Origin: Emticicia aquatilis | Lineage (GTDB): Bacteria > Bacteroidota > Bacteroidia > Cytophagales > Spirosomataceae | Direction of reading: 5' to 3' | Length of the DNA stretch: 64,000 nucleotides | Assembly (NCBI RefSeq): GCF_014644295.1 | Contig: NZ_BMKK01000001.1 | Span: forward strand, 682,001-746,000 | Shown here: positions 27,744 to 36,800 of the stretch, piece by piece | How the letters are laid out: each line of letters starts with the position of its first letter | How positions within the stretch are numbered: position 1 is the first letter of the stretch | Position numbers and translations under genes: made by a program | The notes under the pieces: generated by a model | Told to the model about the DNA's origin: nothing | The model's input: the letters and a program-made list of their open reading frames with translations, nothing else | Database searches by the model: none

Positions 27744-27749
27744 GATTTC

Positions 27750-29534
27750 TCAAGCTTGATAAAGATAATACGGATTATCTTTAAATGCTTCCCAGTCGGT
27801 CAGAATTTGTTTTTTTAGCTGCTGTAATTCATCTTTCTCTGTCAATTCTTTATATTTGGTTTCTTTTTCTAATTCCTTAAAGTAAGAAATTAAAGCATTA
27901 CAAAGCGTAAACTGAGCAGTAGCTATAATATCTTTCATTCTGTTTTCTCGAATATCTTTTTCCGAAAACCACAACGTTGTGCCAGTAGTGCGAGCATTTT
28001 CGGCCACATCCATCATTTGTTGGCTTGGTGAAAGTAACTTTACATCATCCATCGCCTTGCTTTCTTCTTCTTTTTCGACCGAACCTTGATAACCTTTACT
28101 TAAAGTATAAATCAGATTCGAGACTCTACGAAAGTCATAATCTTTACATTCATAGAATTTTTCAAAAATAGCACGTCTGATTTTTTTCAGAAAGACTTCG
28201 CTCGCCATTGTAGCCGTTGACGACACTCGGCTATACAAGAGTTTTGAAAGAACCGATATTTTAATAGTTGTGAGGAAGCGTCCATATTTCGATAAAATAT
28301 CCCAATTGAGGTGTTGCGTTTCGCTGGTTTCTACCTTAATCTTTGCAATCAATTCGGTTATTTTTCTTTTATAGTACCTCCCTCCTATTATCAAGGCTAT
28401 GGCTGGTAGGAATGTCAGATAGCCAAAAGCTTTTGTAATACCAACCCACGTTTCGTTCGGAATATCAATAATATAGGAACTACAATAAGAAATTAACGAA
28501 AGAACCAATAAGCCAACGCCAATGGGCAGCAATCGCTTTCCTTTTTTATGATAATCATTGATACTCATTTCAGAATCTATCTTGGATACCTTTGTGCTGT
28601 ACGGAGCAATAATTCTGTTCGATACATCGGCAACAATCATTAGGTCGAAAGGCTTTAATCCTTTCTTTTTAACCCTTTCATTGTTTCTTCTATCATAAGC
28701 CAGCATCATACTTTCAATGCCTTGATTATCGGTTATACCTCCATCCATCAAACCAAAGGCCGTTCCAGCTACATTACTGCCATTGGCGGTCTTGAAAATA
28801 ATACTTTCAGTCAGTTTTTTCTTATTTTCTTCATTCAACGCAAAATCATCAGGAAAAACCATTGGCTCAAATCCAATCGGAAAGCAAGACGAAGCAGCCA
28901 GTAAATCGCCAACTCTTAATTGCCGAATTTCATCGGTATTGGCAATATTTACATATTTATTGCCAATGATATTTTTGGTATTTTTCTCGGCAGTTTGGAA
29001 TCGAAAACTATGGCCACTCTGGAAGTCAGTAGTATTGATACATACTTCTTTGATATGCGTATTTTTCGATAAATCCCAAACATTTTCCCACTTCAATTGA
29101 AGTAGTTTTTCGTCATAAACCTTTGCAAAAGCATTGATGAAATTCTGTTCTTTTGTGCCTTGCTGCCATTTTTTATCATCAGACAAAATTTTCACGGCAT
29201 CGCCCAGCAGTTTTTCGCCATCCATAAACGCCAAAAGGTTCTTCCGAAACTGCTCAAAATCTTCTTTTCGATGTAGGGAAAGTAAATACATCGCTACGGC
29301 AATCGTACCACCCGAAGCCGAAGCCATGAATTTTGTACGTTGAAGCAGCGACTTTCCTTTAAATTCTAAATGATTGAGATACATCATTGTACCCAGTGCA
29401 AAAGCAGCAGCTCTGAAACCTCCACCAGAAAAAGCTAAAGCAATTTCGTCGAAGGGAGTTTGGGGGTAAGATTGGAGATTTTTGTCAGGTTTTAATGGCA
29501 TAAAAAGTGGAATTATGTATTCCAAATATAGCAA
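27750..29534 (-). CDS. Patatin-like phospholipase with membrane segment
   Basis: A 594-residue protein; Met12 (MPLKPDKN) is an alternative start. The N-terminal patatin domain has the oxyanion-hole motif FSGGGFRAAAFALG and the nucleophile serine in ASASGGT (the first Gly of GxSxG is Ala). DGGITDNQG provides the catalytic Asp (DGG). Two hydrophobic helices (about 335-355 and 365-385) split the protein, and a long helical C-terminal part follows. It probably hydrolyses membrane lipids; large patatins with an inserted membrane hairpin are less common. Confidence 0.82.
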   Translation of the reverse strand: MLYLEYIIPLFMPLKPDKNLQSYPQTPFDEIALAFSGGGFRAAAFALGTMMYLNHLEFKGKSLLQRTKFMASASGGTIAVAMYLLSLHRKEDFEQFRKNLLAFMDGEKLLGDAVKILSDDKKWQQGTKEQNFINAFAKVYDEKLLQLKWENVWDLSKNTHIKEVCINTTDFQSGHSFRFQTAEKNTKNIIGNKYVNIANTDEIRQLRVGDLLAASSCFPIGFEPMVFPDDFALNEENKKKLTESIIFKTANGSNVAGTAFGLMDGGITDNQGIESMMLAYDRRNNERVKKKGLKPFDLMIVADVSNRIIAPYSTKVSKIDSEMSINDYHKKGKRLLPIGVGLLVLSLISYCSSYIIDIPNETWVGITKAFGYLTFLPAIALIIGGRYYKRKITELIAKIKVETSETQHLNWDILSKYGRFLTTIKISVLSKLLYSRVSSTATMASEVFLKKIRRAIFEKFYECKDYDFRRVSNLIYTLSKGYQGSVEKEEESKAMDDVKLLSPSQQMMDVAENARTTGTTLWFSEKDIRENRMKDIIATAQFTLCNALISYFKELEKETKYKELTEKDELQQLKKQILTDWEAFKDNPYYLYQA

Positions 29535-29586
29535 AAAAAACAGAAAAAACCGAGAGAAAAATACACTTAATTATAACTTGTAAAAC

Positions 29587-29628
29587 AAAAAAGCACTACG
29601 AAACTGATAGCTTCGCAGTGCTTTTTTT
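29587..29628 (-). terminator. Terminator of the SbtA-like gene
   Basis: AAAAAAGCACT and CGAA arms pair with TTCG and AGTGCTTTTTT, one A/C mismatch, loop ACTGATAGC. It lies next to the stop at 29631. Confidence 0.82.
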
Positions 29629-29630
29629 GT

Positions 29631-30596
29631 TTAAAACCAGTTTACAATCAAAAAATAGAGAGGCAAACCAACTGTAATATTCATTGGAAATGTAACTGCC
29701 AATGCCATTGGTAAATACAAACCTGGATTAGCCTTAGGCACCGTTATTTTCATTGCGGCCGGCACTGCTATATACGAAGCACTGGCCGCCAATACAGCGA
29801 AAATAAATCTATTTGTCACATCGGACGTAACCGCAGAGCTTAAGATTGCAAAAACACAACCATTTATCAACGGAATAAACAATGCAAAGGCAAACGGAAA
29901 CATCCCAAAAGAGAAAAATGATTTCAGTTTTCTGCCACTTATAATACCCATATCTAAAAGAAAAATAGCTAAAAAACCTTTAAATAAATCATTAGTGAAT
30001 GGCTTAATACCATCGGCTTGCTTTGCATTCGCCAAAAAACCAATTACCAAACTTCCCAATATCAATAATACACTTCCGTTTGTGAGTGAGTGTTTGAGTA
30101 CATCAGATATTTTTATACTTTTTACCATACTTTCTCCATCAAACAGCGAGATTAACACTAAGCCAATAATGATAGCTGGAGACTCCATCAAAGCCATAAT
30201 AGCCACCATATAACCATGTATATTCAATTGCTGAGATTCAAGATACGAAGAAGCAGTTACGAATGTAACGGCACTAACTGAGCCAAATGCCGCTGCAATT
30301 GCACCTGAATCATAAATATTTAGCTTACGTTTTAGAATAAAAAAAGTGTACAAGGGAATCAGCAACGAAATACCTATACCAAGAAGCATCGACCAAACAA
30401 TTTCATTCGTAAATGCTTCATGAGAGAGTTCTTGTCCACCCTTGAAGCCTATAGAAAATAATAAATAGAGTGAAATAAATTTTGAAGAATTGGGTGGTAT
30501 TTCTAAATCGCTTTTCAGATAAACGGCTAAAATGCCTAAAACAAAAAATAAGAGAGCAGGATTACTTAGGTTTTCAATGAGTAAATTAAAATTCAT
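29631..30596 (-). CDS. SbtA-like sodium-dependent bicarbonate transporter
   Basis: The frame extends to 30635 but Met14 gives the family N-terminus MNFNLLIENLSNPALLFF, so 321 residues. About ten membrane helices. The segments SIGFKGGQEL and GAIAAAFGSVSAVTFVTA are the duplicated pore motifs of the SbtA family (DUF897), which takes up bicarbonate with sodium in cyanobacteria. The usual PII-like partner SbtB is not adjacent. Substrate assignment rests on family resemblance. Confidence 0.85.
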   Translation of the reverse strand: MNFNLLIENLSNPALLFFVLGILAVYLKSDLEIPPNSSKFISLYLLFSIGFKGGQELSHEAFTNEIVWSMLLGIGISLLIPLYTFFILKRKLNIYDSGAIAAAFGSVSAVTFVTASSYLESQQLNIHGYMVAIMALMESPAIIIGLVLISLFDGESMVKSIKISDVLKHSLTNGSVLLILGSLVIGFLANAKQADGIKPFTNDLFKGFLAIFLLDMGIISGRKLKSFFSFGMFPFAFALFIPLINGCVFAILSSAVTSDVTNRFIFAVLAASASYIAVPAAMKITVPKANPGLYLPMALAVTFPMNITVGLPLYFLIVNWF

Positions 30597-30747
30597 AATC
30601 TTCGATTTAAAATAAGGATTTTTATTGTAGGTCAAAAATCAATCATCCAAGTATCTTTACTTGCTTATTGATTTCGGGACACAAAATTCGGGAATCTTTT
30701 TTATAAGTAATTATTTATATTTTCAATGAAAATCATAAATATTATTT

Positions 30748-30855
30748 ATGCAAAATCCTTTACAATCACTTATTCAATTGATTATTAAATATTTAACCCA
30801 CCTTATGGCACAAAAGAATCAAAATGAGGATGTATATGATGAGGGCACCGAATAG
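30748..30855 (+). CDS. Possible small protein
   Basis: A 35-residue ORF starting MQNPLQSLIQLIIKYL and ending in acidic residues (EDVYDEGTE). It has an amphipathic N-terminal helix and lies in an otherwise empty 280-base gap near the prophage boundary. No promoter is evident; it may be chance. Confidence 0.2.
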   Translation: MQNPLQSLIQLIIKYLTHLMAQKNQNEDVYDEGTE

Positions 30856-30916
30856 GACACACATAAATATGAAGTAATATGATTGAAAGCATGAGAATAG
30901 GAAGTTAAATAAACAA

Positions 30917-30950
30917 AAAAGCCTTAAAATCGCTTGATTTTAAGGCTTTT
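30917..30950 (-). terminator. Terminator of the interrupted host tRNA gene
   Basis: Perfect 15-bp hairpin AAAAGCCTTAAAATC / GATTTTAAGGCTTTT with loop GCTT and T runs on both strands, ten bases from the tRNA remnant on its 3-prime side. Confidence 0.85.
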
Positions 30951-30960
30951 CTATTTACTG

Positions 30961-30983
30961 TGTCGGGGTGGCCAGATTCGAAC
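30961..30983 (-). other. Prophage attachment site: 3' end of a tRNA gene
   Basis: Read on the minus strand it is the T-loop TTCGAAT, T-stem half CTGGC, acceptor half CACCCCG and discriminator A, the 3-prime end of a tRNA with acceptor CGGGGTG (tRNA-Pro type). Upstream of the T-loop the tRNA sequence stops abruptly, as expected for the att side that keeps only the core. Confidence 0.72.
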
Positions 30984-31059
30984 TATCTTTTATATGTAAT
31001 TTTTTCATTAAATATGTCGTTTTTAAGCCTATTTTTAACTTTTAGATGGTATCAGCAAT

Positions 31060-31100
31060 TGCCATTTTGCATTTTGTTGCTGCCATTTTACTGCCATTTA
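31060..31100. repeat. Short direct repeats near the att site
   Basis: TGCCATTTT at 31060-31068 and 31081-31089 and TGCCATTTA at 31092-31100. They lie about 80-140 bases inside the prophage end and could be integrase arm-binding sites (inference). Confidence 0.35.
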
Positions 31101-31105
31101 TTACA

Positions 31106-31870
31106 TTATACTCTGTCAATTCTGATTTCAATCTGAACTTTAAAAAATGATGTTTTTGTATCATCATAATCATTTATAGAAGCGGAAACCGTTAAACCTG
31201 AATCAATCGCTTCAGATACAACTTTTGAATATTCACTTGGCACAAAGCCTAACCAGTAGCTTTCCCAATAAATTCTTGTTGCTGTTTTAGAATGTGTATT
31301 CTCAAAATCTCGTTTTAACTCTAAAGGTTCTCCAATTGGAATATCATTAAGCATATCTTTTACAGCTTTCTTATTTGCATCATGATATTGAAGTCCTGCT
31401 ATTGATGTTTCAATAATTAACGGCCTTACTATTTTTACTTCGAGATTGGGGAAGTTTTCATCAATGAATGGTCTTAAATTATTTTCTTCATATTGAGTTA
31501 AAGATATTGGCTTATTAGCTTCAATTATCGGTTTCAATCGCTCAAACTGTCTCCTACGTATATCTGCAAACACTTTTTCTCTTTGTATTTGAGCCTCCGT
31601 GTTCTGATTCGCTTGTGGTTCTTCTTTAATCTCTCCATTCTTCTTTCCCCATTTTCGAGCTAAAATAAAGAAGATGATAACCCAAAATAGAATCACAAAT
31701 AGACCATAGAATTTACCATTGAACATCTGTATAAATCCATTTATTACTCCAATAATTGAAAGAAACACCAGTGCCGTTTGCCACCATTTTAGTTGGTTTT
31801 GTGTTTTAGGTGTTCTCTTATTTGTATTTTTCTTTACAAATCTTCCCTTATAATCTCTTCTTTGAGCCAT
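31106..31870 (-). CDS. Hypothetical phage membrane protein
   Basis: A 254-residue protein. The basic N-terminus (MAQRRDYKGRFVKKN) is followed by two transmembrane helices (about 31-50 and 52-70), then a soluble domain of about 180 residues rich in Glu/Lys. No recognised motif. It is transcribed leftward with the repressor, so it is probably expressed in the lysogen, possibly a lysogenic conversion or superinfection function. An inverted repeat (GCGTAAAA 31889-31896, TTTTACGC 31919-31926) and repeated CTACGTA words lie upstream and may be regulatory. Confidence 0.5.
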   Translation of the reverse strand: MAQRRDYKGRFVKKNTNKRTPKTQNQLKWWQTALVFLSIIGVINGFIQMFNGKFYGLFVILFWVIIFFILARKWGKKNGEIKEEPQANQNTEAQIQREKVFADIRRRQFERLKPIIEANKPISLTQYEENNLRPFIDENFPNLEVKIVRPLIIETSIAGLQYHDANKKAVKDMLNDIPIGEPLELKRDFENTHSKTATRIYWESYWLGFVPSEYSKVVSEAIDSGLTVSASINDYDDTKTSFFKVQIEIRIDRV

Positions 31871-31989
31871 GTTTTTTTTAAATTATATGCGTAAAAATAC
31901 GTTGAGTTGACTACGTAGTTTTACGCTAAACGGGCTACGTATTTGTCCGTAATTTTGCACTTGCAAACTTAATTGACTATTCTCCCTAA

Positions 31990-32328
31990 TTATGCCTTGT
32001 TAAGAACAACTTCAATATTTTTAGCTTCTTTCAGTTCTTTTTCGGCTTTTTCAGCCCTTCTATAAGCTTCTAAGGCTTCTCTCATTAAATCATTTTCTCG
32101 TTTGAGTGTTTCAATTTCACTTTCTTGCTCCCCTCCTAAAAGTAGATGATTTGGTGTCGTACTAAGAATTTCTGAAAGTTTTACTAAAAGGTCTGCATTT
32201 GGCTTTGCTCTGTCATTTATCCAAGCTGATATAGTTGATTTTCCAGCAACATTTAATAGTTCAGCTAATTTTTCTTGGCTAATTTTTTTGCTTTTTAATA
32301 GCGTTTGTAATCTGTTACCGAAGCTCAT
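31990..32328 (-). CDS. XRE-type HTH repressor with coiled-coil tail
   Basis: A 112-residue DNA-binding protein. The HTH_3 domain spans about 5-62: ISQEKLAELLNVAGKSTISAWINDRAKPN, with the recognition helix in STISAWIN. A coiled coil (about 68-108, EIETLKRENDLMREALEAYRR) replaces the peptidase or dimerisation domain of CI-type repressors and should mediate dimerisation. Position next to the early promoter and leftward orientation mark it as the likely lysogeny repressor. It lacks an S24 domain, so induction would not be by RecA-stimulated self-cleavage. Confidence 0.85.
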   Translation of the reverse strand: MSFGNRLQTLLKSKKISQEKLAELLNVAGKSTISAWINDRAKPNADLLVKLSEILSTTPNHLLLGGEQESEIETLKRENDLMREALEAYRRAEKAEKELKEAKNIEVVLNKA

Positions 32329-32348
32329 ATCAATTAATTATTAAAATA

Positions 32349-32369
32349 AAGTACAAATTATTTGTACTT
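32349..32369. promoter_or_regulatory. Operator palindrome of the immunity switch
   Basis: AAGTACAAA and TTTGTACTT around TTA, a perfect 9-bp inverted repeat, 20 bases from the repressor start. The right half contains the -33 TTTG of the rightward early promoter. Confidence 0.7.
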
Positions 32370-32391
32370 TTCTATTTTATTTATACCTTTG
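32361..32391 (+). promoter_or_regulatory. Rightward early phage promoter
   Basis: TTTG (32361-32364), 19 bases, TACCTTTG (32384-32391): an exact match to the Bacteroidota promoter consensus. The operator covers the -33 element, so repressor binding should block it. Confidence 0.75.
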
Positions 32392-32392
32392 T

Positions 32393-32430
32393 GCGTTGCT
32401 ATTTTGCAACGCAAAAGTGCAACGCAAAAG
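32393..32430 (+). repeat. Inverted and direct GCAACGC repeats in the early leader
   Basis: GCGTTGC (32393-32399) faces GCAACGC (32406-32412), which recurs at 32419-32425 within the direct repeat GCAACGCAAAAG. It may be a second regulator site or an mRNA leader hairpin. Confidence 0.5.
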
Positions 32431-32458
32431 CGAATAAAACAAGCGTAAAAATACTGAC

Positions 32459-32764
32459 ATGGAACACGTAAAAACCCCTATTGATGTAAAAGAGGAAATG
32501 CTATCAGTACACTACTGGCGAGATGAATTTGAACGCCTTTATGCTTTAGCTCCTGATTTTCAAAGGACTGATTTGATTCAATACGATGATTATTTTTTAA
32601 TGGCAAAAGCAAAAGATGATGTTAGCCATGTAAAAAAGGGAGAATCGGGGCTCGAAAAAACACGGCGAGTTGTCATTGCATTACAAAAGCTGGTGGATTC
32701 CAGAGAAAGAAGTGCAAAGAGTTTAGCGAATTTCCGTAGTCGACAAAAATTAGTCAAAGCATGA
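32459..32764 (+). CDS. Hypothetical early phage protein
   Basis: First gene of the rightward early operon; 101 residues, acidic N-terminal half and basic C-terminus (RSAKSLANFRSRQKLVKA). Mostly helical, with no recognised motif. In this position many phages carry an antirepressor or Cro-like protein, but no HTH is visible. It overlaps the next ORF by four bases (ATGA). Confidence 0.6.
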   Translation: MEHVKTPIDVKEEMLSVHYWRDEFERLYALAPDFQRTDLIQYDDYFLMAKAKDDVSHVKKGESGLEKTRRVVIALQKLVDSRERSAKSLANFRSRQKLVKA

Positions 32765-32877
32765 TTAAGCCTCTCTTAATACTTGGCTTGGTTACAATGT
32801 CTTCATATCTACTGATGACAGTAACCAATTTTAGAAAAAAACGAGATAAAGACCCTTTAAACAAATTCAGAAAATGA
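32761..32877 (+). CDS. Small single-helix membrane protein
   Basis: A 38-residue ORF with ATGA overlaps on both sides. One transmembrane helix (LLILGLVTMSSYLLMTVT) then a basic tail (RKKRDKD). The coupled overlaps support translation; function unknown. Confidence 0.55.
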   Translation: MIKPLLILGLVTMSSYLLMTVTNFRKKRDKDPLNKFRK

Positions 32878-33068
32878 TACCAGGAATGAGCATTACACAG
32901 GAAGGTTCAAAGAAAATCTTGACCGTTTGTGTTCCTGAAAACGAAAAACACGGCAGGATTGATTTGAAATTTGAGTTTCGACCAAAAGAAGACGACCGTC
33001 TTCAAGCTATTCAAGAGTGTTTATTTGAAAATTTCATCGGTTTTGATGAGCAAACACAAACAAAATGA
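32874..33068 (+). CDS. Hypothetical early phage protein
   Basis: 64 residues, beta-rich start (MIPGMSITQEGSKKILTVCV) and a helical acidic end. It overlaps the previous and next ORFs by four bases each, so the four genes are translationally coupled. No recognised motif. Confidence 0.55.
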   Translation: MIPGMSITQEGSKKILTVCVPENEKHGRIDLKFEFRPKEDDRLQAIQECLFENFIGFDEQTQTK

Positions 33069-33241
33069 GTAAAAAATTTGAAGTTCTGGAGCTTGCTGAT
33101 AATCCAAAACAGCACTCCGAAATTGCCGTTGGAGGCATTTACTGGGGAGAACTTGACGAGCAAGAAAAACGCATATTCTACACGGATTGTGTAGGTACTG
33201 ATTGGGTATTCTATATAAATGACACCTGCAAACTTGTATAA
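33065..33241 (+). CDS. Hypothetical early phage protein
   Basis: 58 residues with an ATGA overlap to the preceding gene. It contains GGIYWGELDEQEKRIFYT and ends YINDTCKLV. Probably a small soluble protein; no family recognised. Confidence 0.5.
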   Translation: MSKKFEVLELADNPKQHSEIAVGGIYWGELDEQEKRIFYTDCVGTDWVFYINDTCKLV

Positions 33242-33243
33242 CA

Positions 33244-33618
33244 ATGAAAAGAATTATAGCCGCTATTCAGATTTGGATAGATAAGAATATACCAAGTGAA
33301 GTGATTTTGAAGGAATGCCATGTTAGGCGTTTACATGCTCTATTCACAAACTTCTATAAGGAGATTCCTGCTACTCAAGTTGCAGAGACAGCACGAGCCA
33401 TTGACCGGCTAACTGCTCAGTTGCCTTTACAGTCAGAATGTAGCTGTAAACCATGTGCATTTTTGATTTATGAAGCTGACAAAAAAGCCTTAAAACAACT
33501 CTGCAATAGCTATTGCCTATGGATAGCCGAAAATTATGAAGCTATGCCTTGGTTTCCCCGATTAATCGCCTCTGTTAACTATGAAGATTTTACCAATATA
33601 ATGACATCCATCAAATGA
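33244..33618 (+). CDS. Hypothetical early phage protein
   Basis: 124 residues, starting two bases after the previous stop. Helical, with several cysteines (SECSCKPCAF, LCNSYCLW) that might bind a metal, although the spacing matches no standard zinc finger. It overlaps the next gene by four bases. Confidence 0.55.
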   Translation: MKRIIAAIQIWIDKNIPSEVILKECHVRRLHALFTNFYKEIPATQVAETARAIDRLTAQLPLQSECSCKPCAFLIYEADKKALKQLCNSYCLWIAENYEAMPWFPRLIASVNYEDFTNIMTSIK

Positions 33619-33812
33619 ATTTTGACGAAGTAATCCTTGCTATCCAAAAATCTACAATTACTCTTGAGCAAATTCCTGAAGCTAAAAACATGCTTGAAAA
33701 TGCTATTGAAGAGTGTGCCGACATTGTAAAAGACCCCGAAACCGAACTATATAGTCGCCGTGAGTTCCAAGAAAAATTAACCCTTTACAGAAAACTCCTT
33801 AACCGTTTATAA
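33615..33812 (+). CDS. Hypothetical early phage protein
   Basis: 65 residues, acidic and helical (MNFDEVILAIQKSTITLEQ). The last base of its stop is the first base of the primase start, so the pair is tightly coupled. It may be a small accessory of the primase; this is guesswork from position. Confidence 0.5.
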   Translation: MNFDEVILAIQKSTITLEQIPEAKNMLENAIEECADIVKDPETELYSRREFQEKLTLYRKLLNRL

Positions 33813-36800
33813 TGGAATACGAAATAACGCTGGATGACATCCTAAAACAAGATGGTGGACAGCAATACTTAGAATCAGTTTACCCCGACATTTACAAATG
33901 TTTTCAGAATCCAAATCACAAAATTTCTATTCGTGATGATGATTCGACGGCTTCGGCTGGAGTATTCAAGCATAAAGAAAAAGGTTGGTGGATGCTAAAA
34001 GACTTTGGCGGTGGTGGCGATAACAAGGCAAAAACAGCTCTACAAGTTTGTATGGATGTAAATGGCTTGAGTTATGGAGCTGCTTTTAAGGTCCTTGCTG
34101 AGTTTTATGGTATTTCCATCAAATACACTCAGGCATCGGCCACTTATAACCATCGTCCAGCTCGCTCTGACGAACAACCGAAACAGGTTACAATTACCAA
34201 GTATAAAGAATTTACCAAAGCGGAGATTCTTACTATACTTTCTCCGAAAGCATGGGAAGGTATTGAATTTGGTGGAATGAATAACAAAGACGATGATAAG
34301 ATTCGTTTTGACCTTGCCATGCAACTGTTCAAATATTACCATATAAAGTCGGTAGAAACCTATGAGCAAGTGAGCGAAGACGGAAAAAAGGTAAATATCT
34401 TTTCATCAAATCCCGAATTTCCAATTTTTGCTTTTGACGAAGGAGATTTCCAAAAAATCTATAAACCGAAGGATGAAAAGCAGTATCGCTTCTTATATGC
34501 AGGTAAAAAGCCCGAAAATTTCATTCATGGTCTTGCTCAACACAAGCAGTTTATATCGGGTAATGTCAAGCAGAATGAAGAAGCTTATAATGCTGCTGTC
34601 GAAAGTGGGCAAAAGGTTGTAAAAGATAAACTTGAAGAAAAATTCAGAGAAATTATCTTATGCTCAGGAGGCTCCGACGCCCTTAATGTTGCGGCTCTTG
34701 GCTACAAAGTCATTTGGCTTAACTCCGAAACAGCTAAAATTGATAAAGAGCAATTCAAATCTATCAATAGTATTTGTACGAATTTCTATAATTTACCTGA
34801 TATCGATATGACAGGTAAAGAGTCGGCAAAAAGCCTGGCATTTTGCTACTTAGATATTCGCACTATTTGGCTCCCTGCAACCCTCGCACAACAAACAGAT
34901 ATAAGAGGAAATGCCTGTAAAGATGTCAGAGATTTCCTTAAAAATAATGATAAAAAAGCCTTCAAAAAATTAGTTGAAACGGCCCTACCTTTTAAATTTT
35001 GGGACGAACAACCAGCCTACGATAAAGAAGGAAACCGAAAAATAAAGTTCGGTCGCCCACAGATGACATACGAGCTAAATCACGTCTGTACCTACAACTT
35101 TTTGCAGATGAATGGCTTTTATCGCTATCCTACCGACAAAACAAAAGAAGGCTATGTATTCATTAAAATCGACGGTAATAAGGTTACGAAAGTAGATTCA
35201 AACATCATCAAAAATTTTATACACAACTTCTTAAAAGAAAGGCAACTGCCAGAAGATTTAAGAAATATGATGTATCGAAGCCCGCAATTATCCGAAACTT
35301 CACTTTCAAACTTAGAAGATTTTGAGCCGAATTTTAAGCACTTCGGCCGTGATTTTCAGTATATATTTTTCGATAATAAAATTTGGAAAGTTACAGGCGA
35401 CGCCATCGAGGTAGTAAAGACTCCAGATGTTTACGTTTGGGATTTCAAAATTATCAAAATCGAAACGACTGATAAAAATAATCGCTTAGTGGTGCATAAG
35501 CCTAAGATTCTTGAAGATATGTTCAAAATATCGGGCAATATGAAAGAAGGTTGGGATATTGAAATGCAAGAGACGAATAGCGATTTTGTCAAGTTTCTTA
35601 CAAATACCTGTCGAATACATTGGAGAACGGAACTGGAGGAACGCATGAACTTTTGGCAGCTCACCGAAAAGCAACGTAACGAATACAAAGTTACACATGA
35701 CCTTTCGGAAGAGCAGGTAAAGAAATTAATGAGCTTCCAGAGTAAAGAAAAACAAGACAAGTATAACGAACAATACCAATTTCGATTAGATGGCTCACTT
35801 CTTACAGCCGAAGAAATCAAAGAACAAAAACTTGCTTTCATCAATCGAATTTTTTCAATAGGCTATATGCTGCATCGATATAAGGACTTAGCAAAACCTT
35901 GGGCTTTGTTCCTGATGGATTATCGAATTTCGGAGGAAGGAGCATCGAATGGTCGTGCAGGTAAAGGTATTTTAGCAAAAGCTTTTTACAAGATGCTATG
36001 GCACACCTGGAAAGATGGTCGAAAACAAGATATGTTTGACTACGAACATATTTGGGAGCCGATAGAAAAATGGGTAACAGACCTTATTCATATCGAAGAT
36101 TGGGGCGAGTTTCAGCCATTCCCACGCCTTTACGGTCCTTTAACGTCTTCGTTGATTGCTAACCCCAAAGGCAAAACAATGATAACCTACAAGTATGAAG
36201 AATATGGCAAATTTTTGATTGATACGAACTTCTCGGACCGATATATGGACGGTAGCTCTAAGGGTAGAAAGTTGCATGGCGTATTCTCAGATTATTACCA
36301 TGAAGACCTTGAGTATTATGGCGAAGTGAGAACACCACTAACCGAACTCAAGAGAAGAATCTTTGATGATTGGGACGGTGAGCAATGGAACCTATTCTAC
36401 AACTTCATGGCCCAGTGCCTAAAATTTTATTTGAGTGTTGCCCAGAGCGACGTGAAGATAGACCCTCCTTTCTCAAACATTCAGAAACGTAATAGCTTGG
36501 CTCTGATGGGCGAAAACTTTAGGCAATGGGCTGATAACTACTTTGCAGGAAAACTTAACGATTTAGTAGGAAGAACCGATGCTTATGAAGATTGTAGAAA
36601 TGCCATAAATGCCAAACAGTTTACACCACAAGGGTTTTGGAAAAAGATTCAAGCCTGGGCAGAGTTCAACGAGTACAAATTTAACCCTGAGCATGTAAGT
36701 GGATGGAAGAAAGAGTCGGAGCATGCCAAGTATGGAACCATCAAAAAAATGATTCCTAACCCGAATCAGGAAGGGAAATATACTCAGAAAGAATTTATAT

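Noticed and set aside
30961-30983. Complete tRNA gene
   Set aside because: Only the 3-prime portion is present; no anticodon or D arm can be folded from adjacent sequence.
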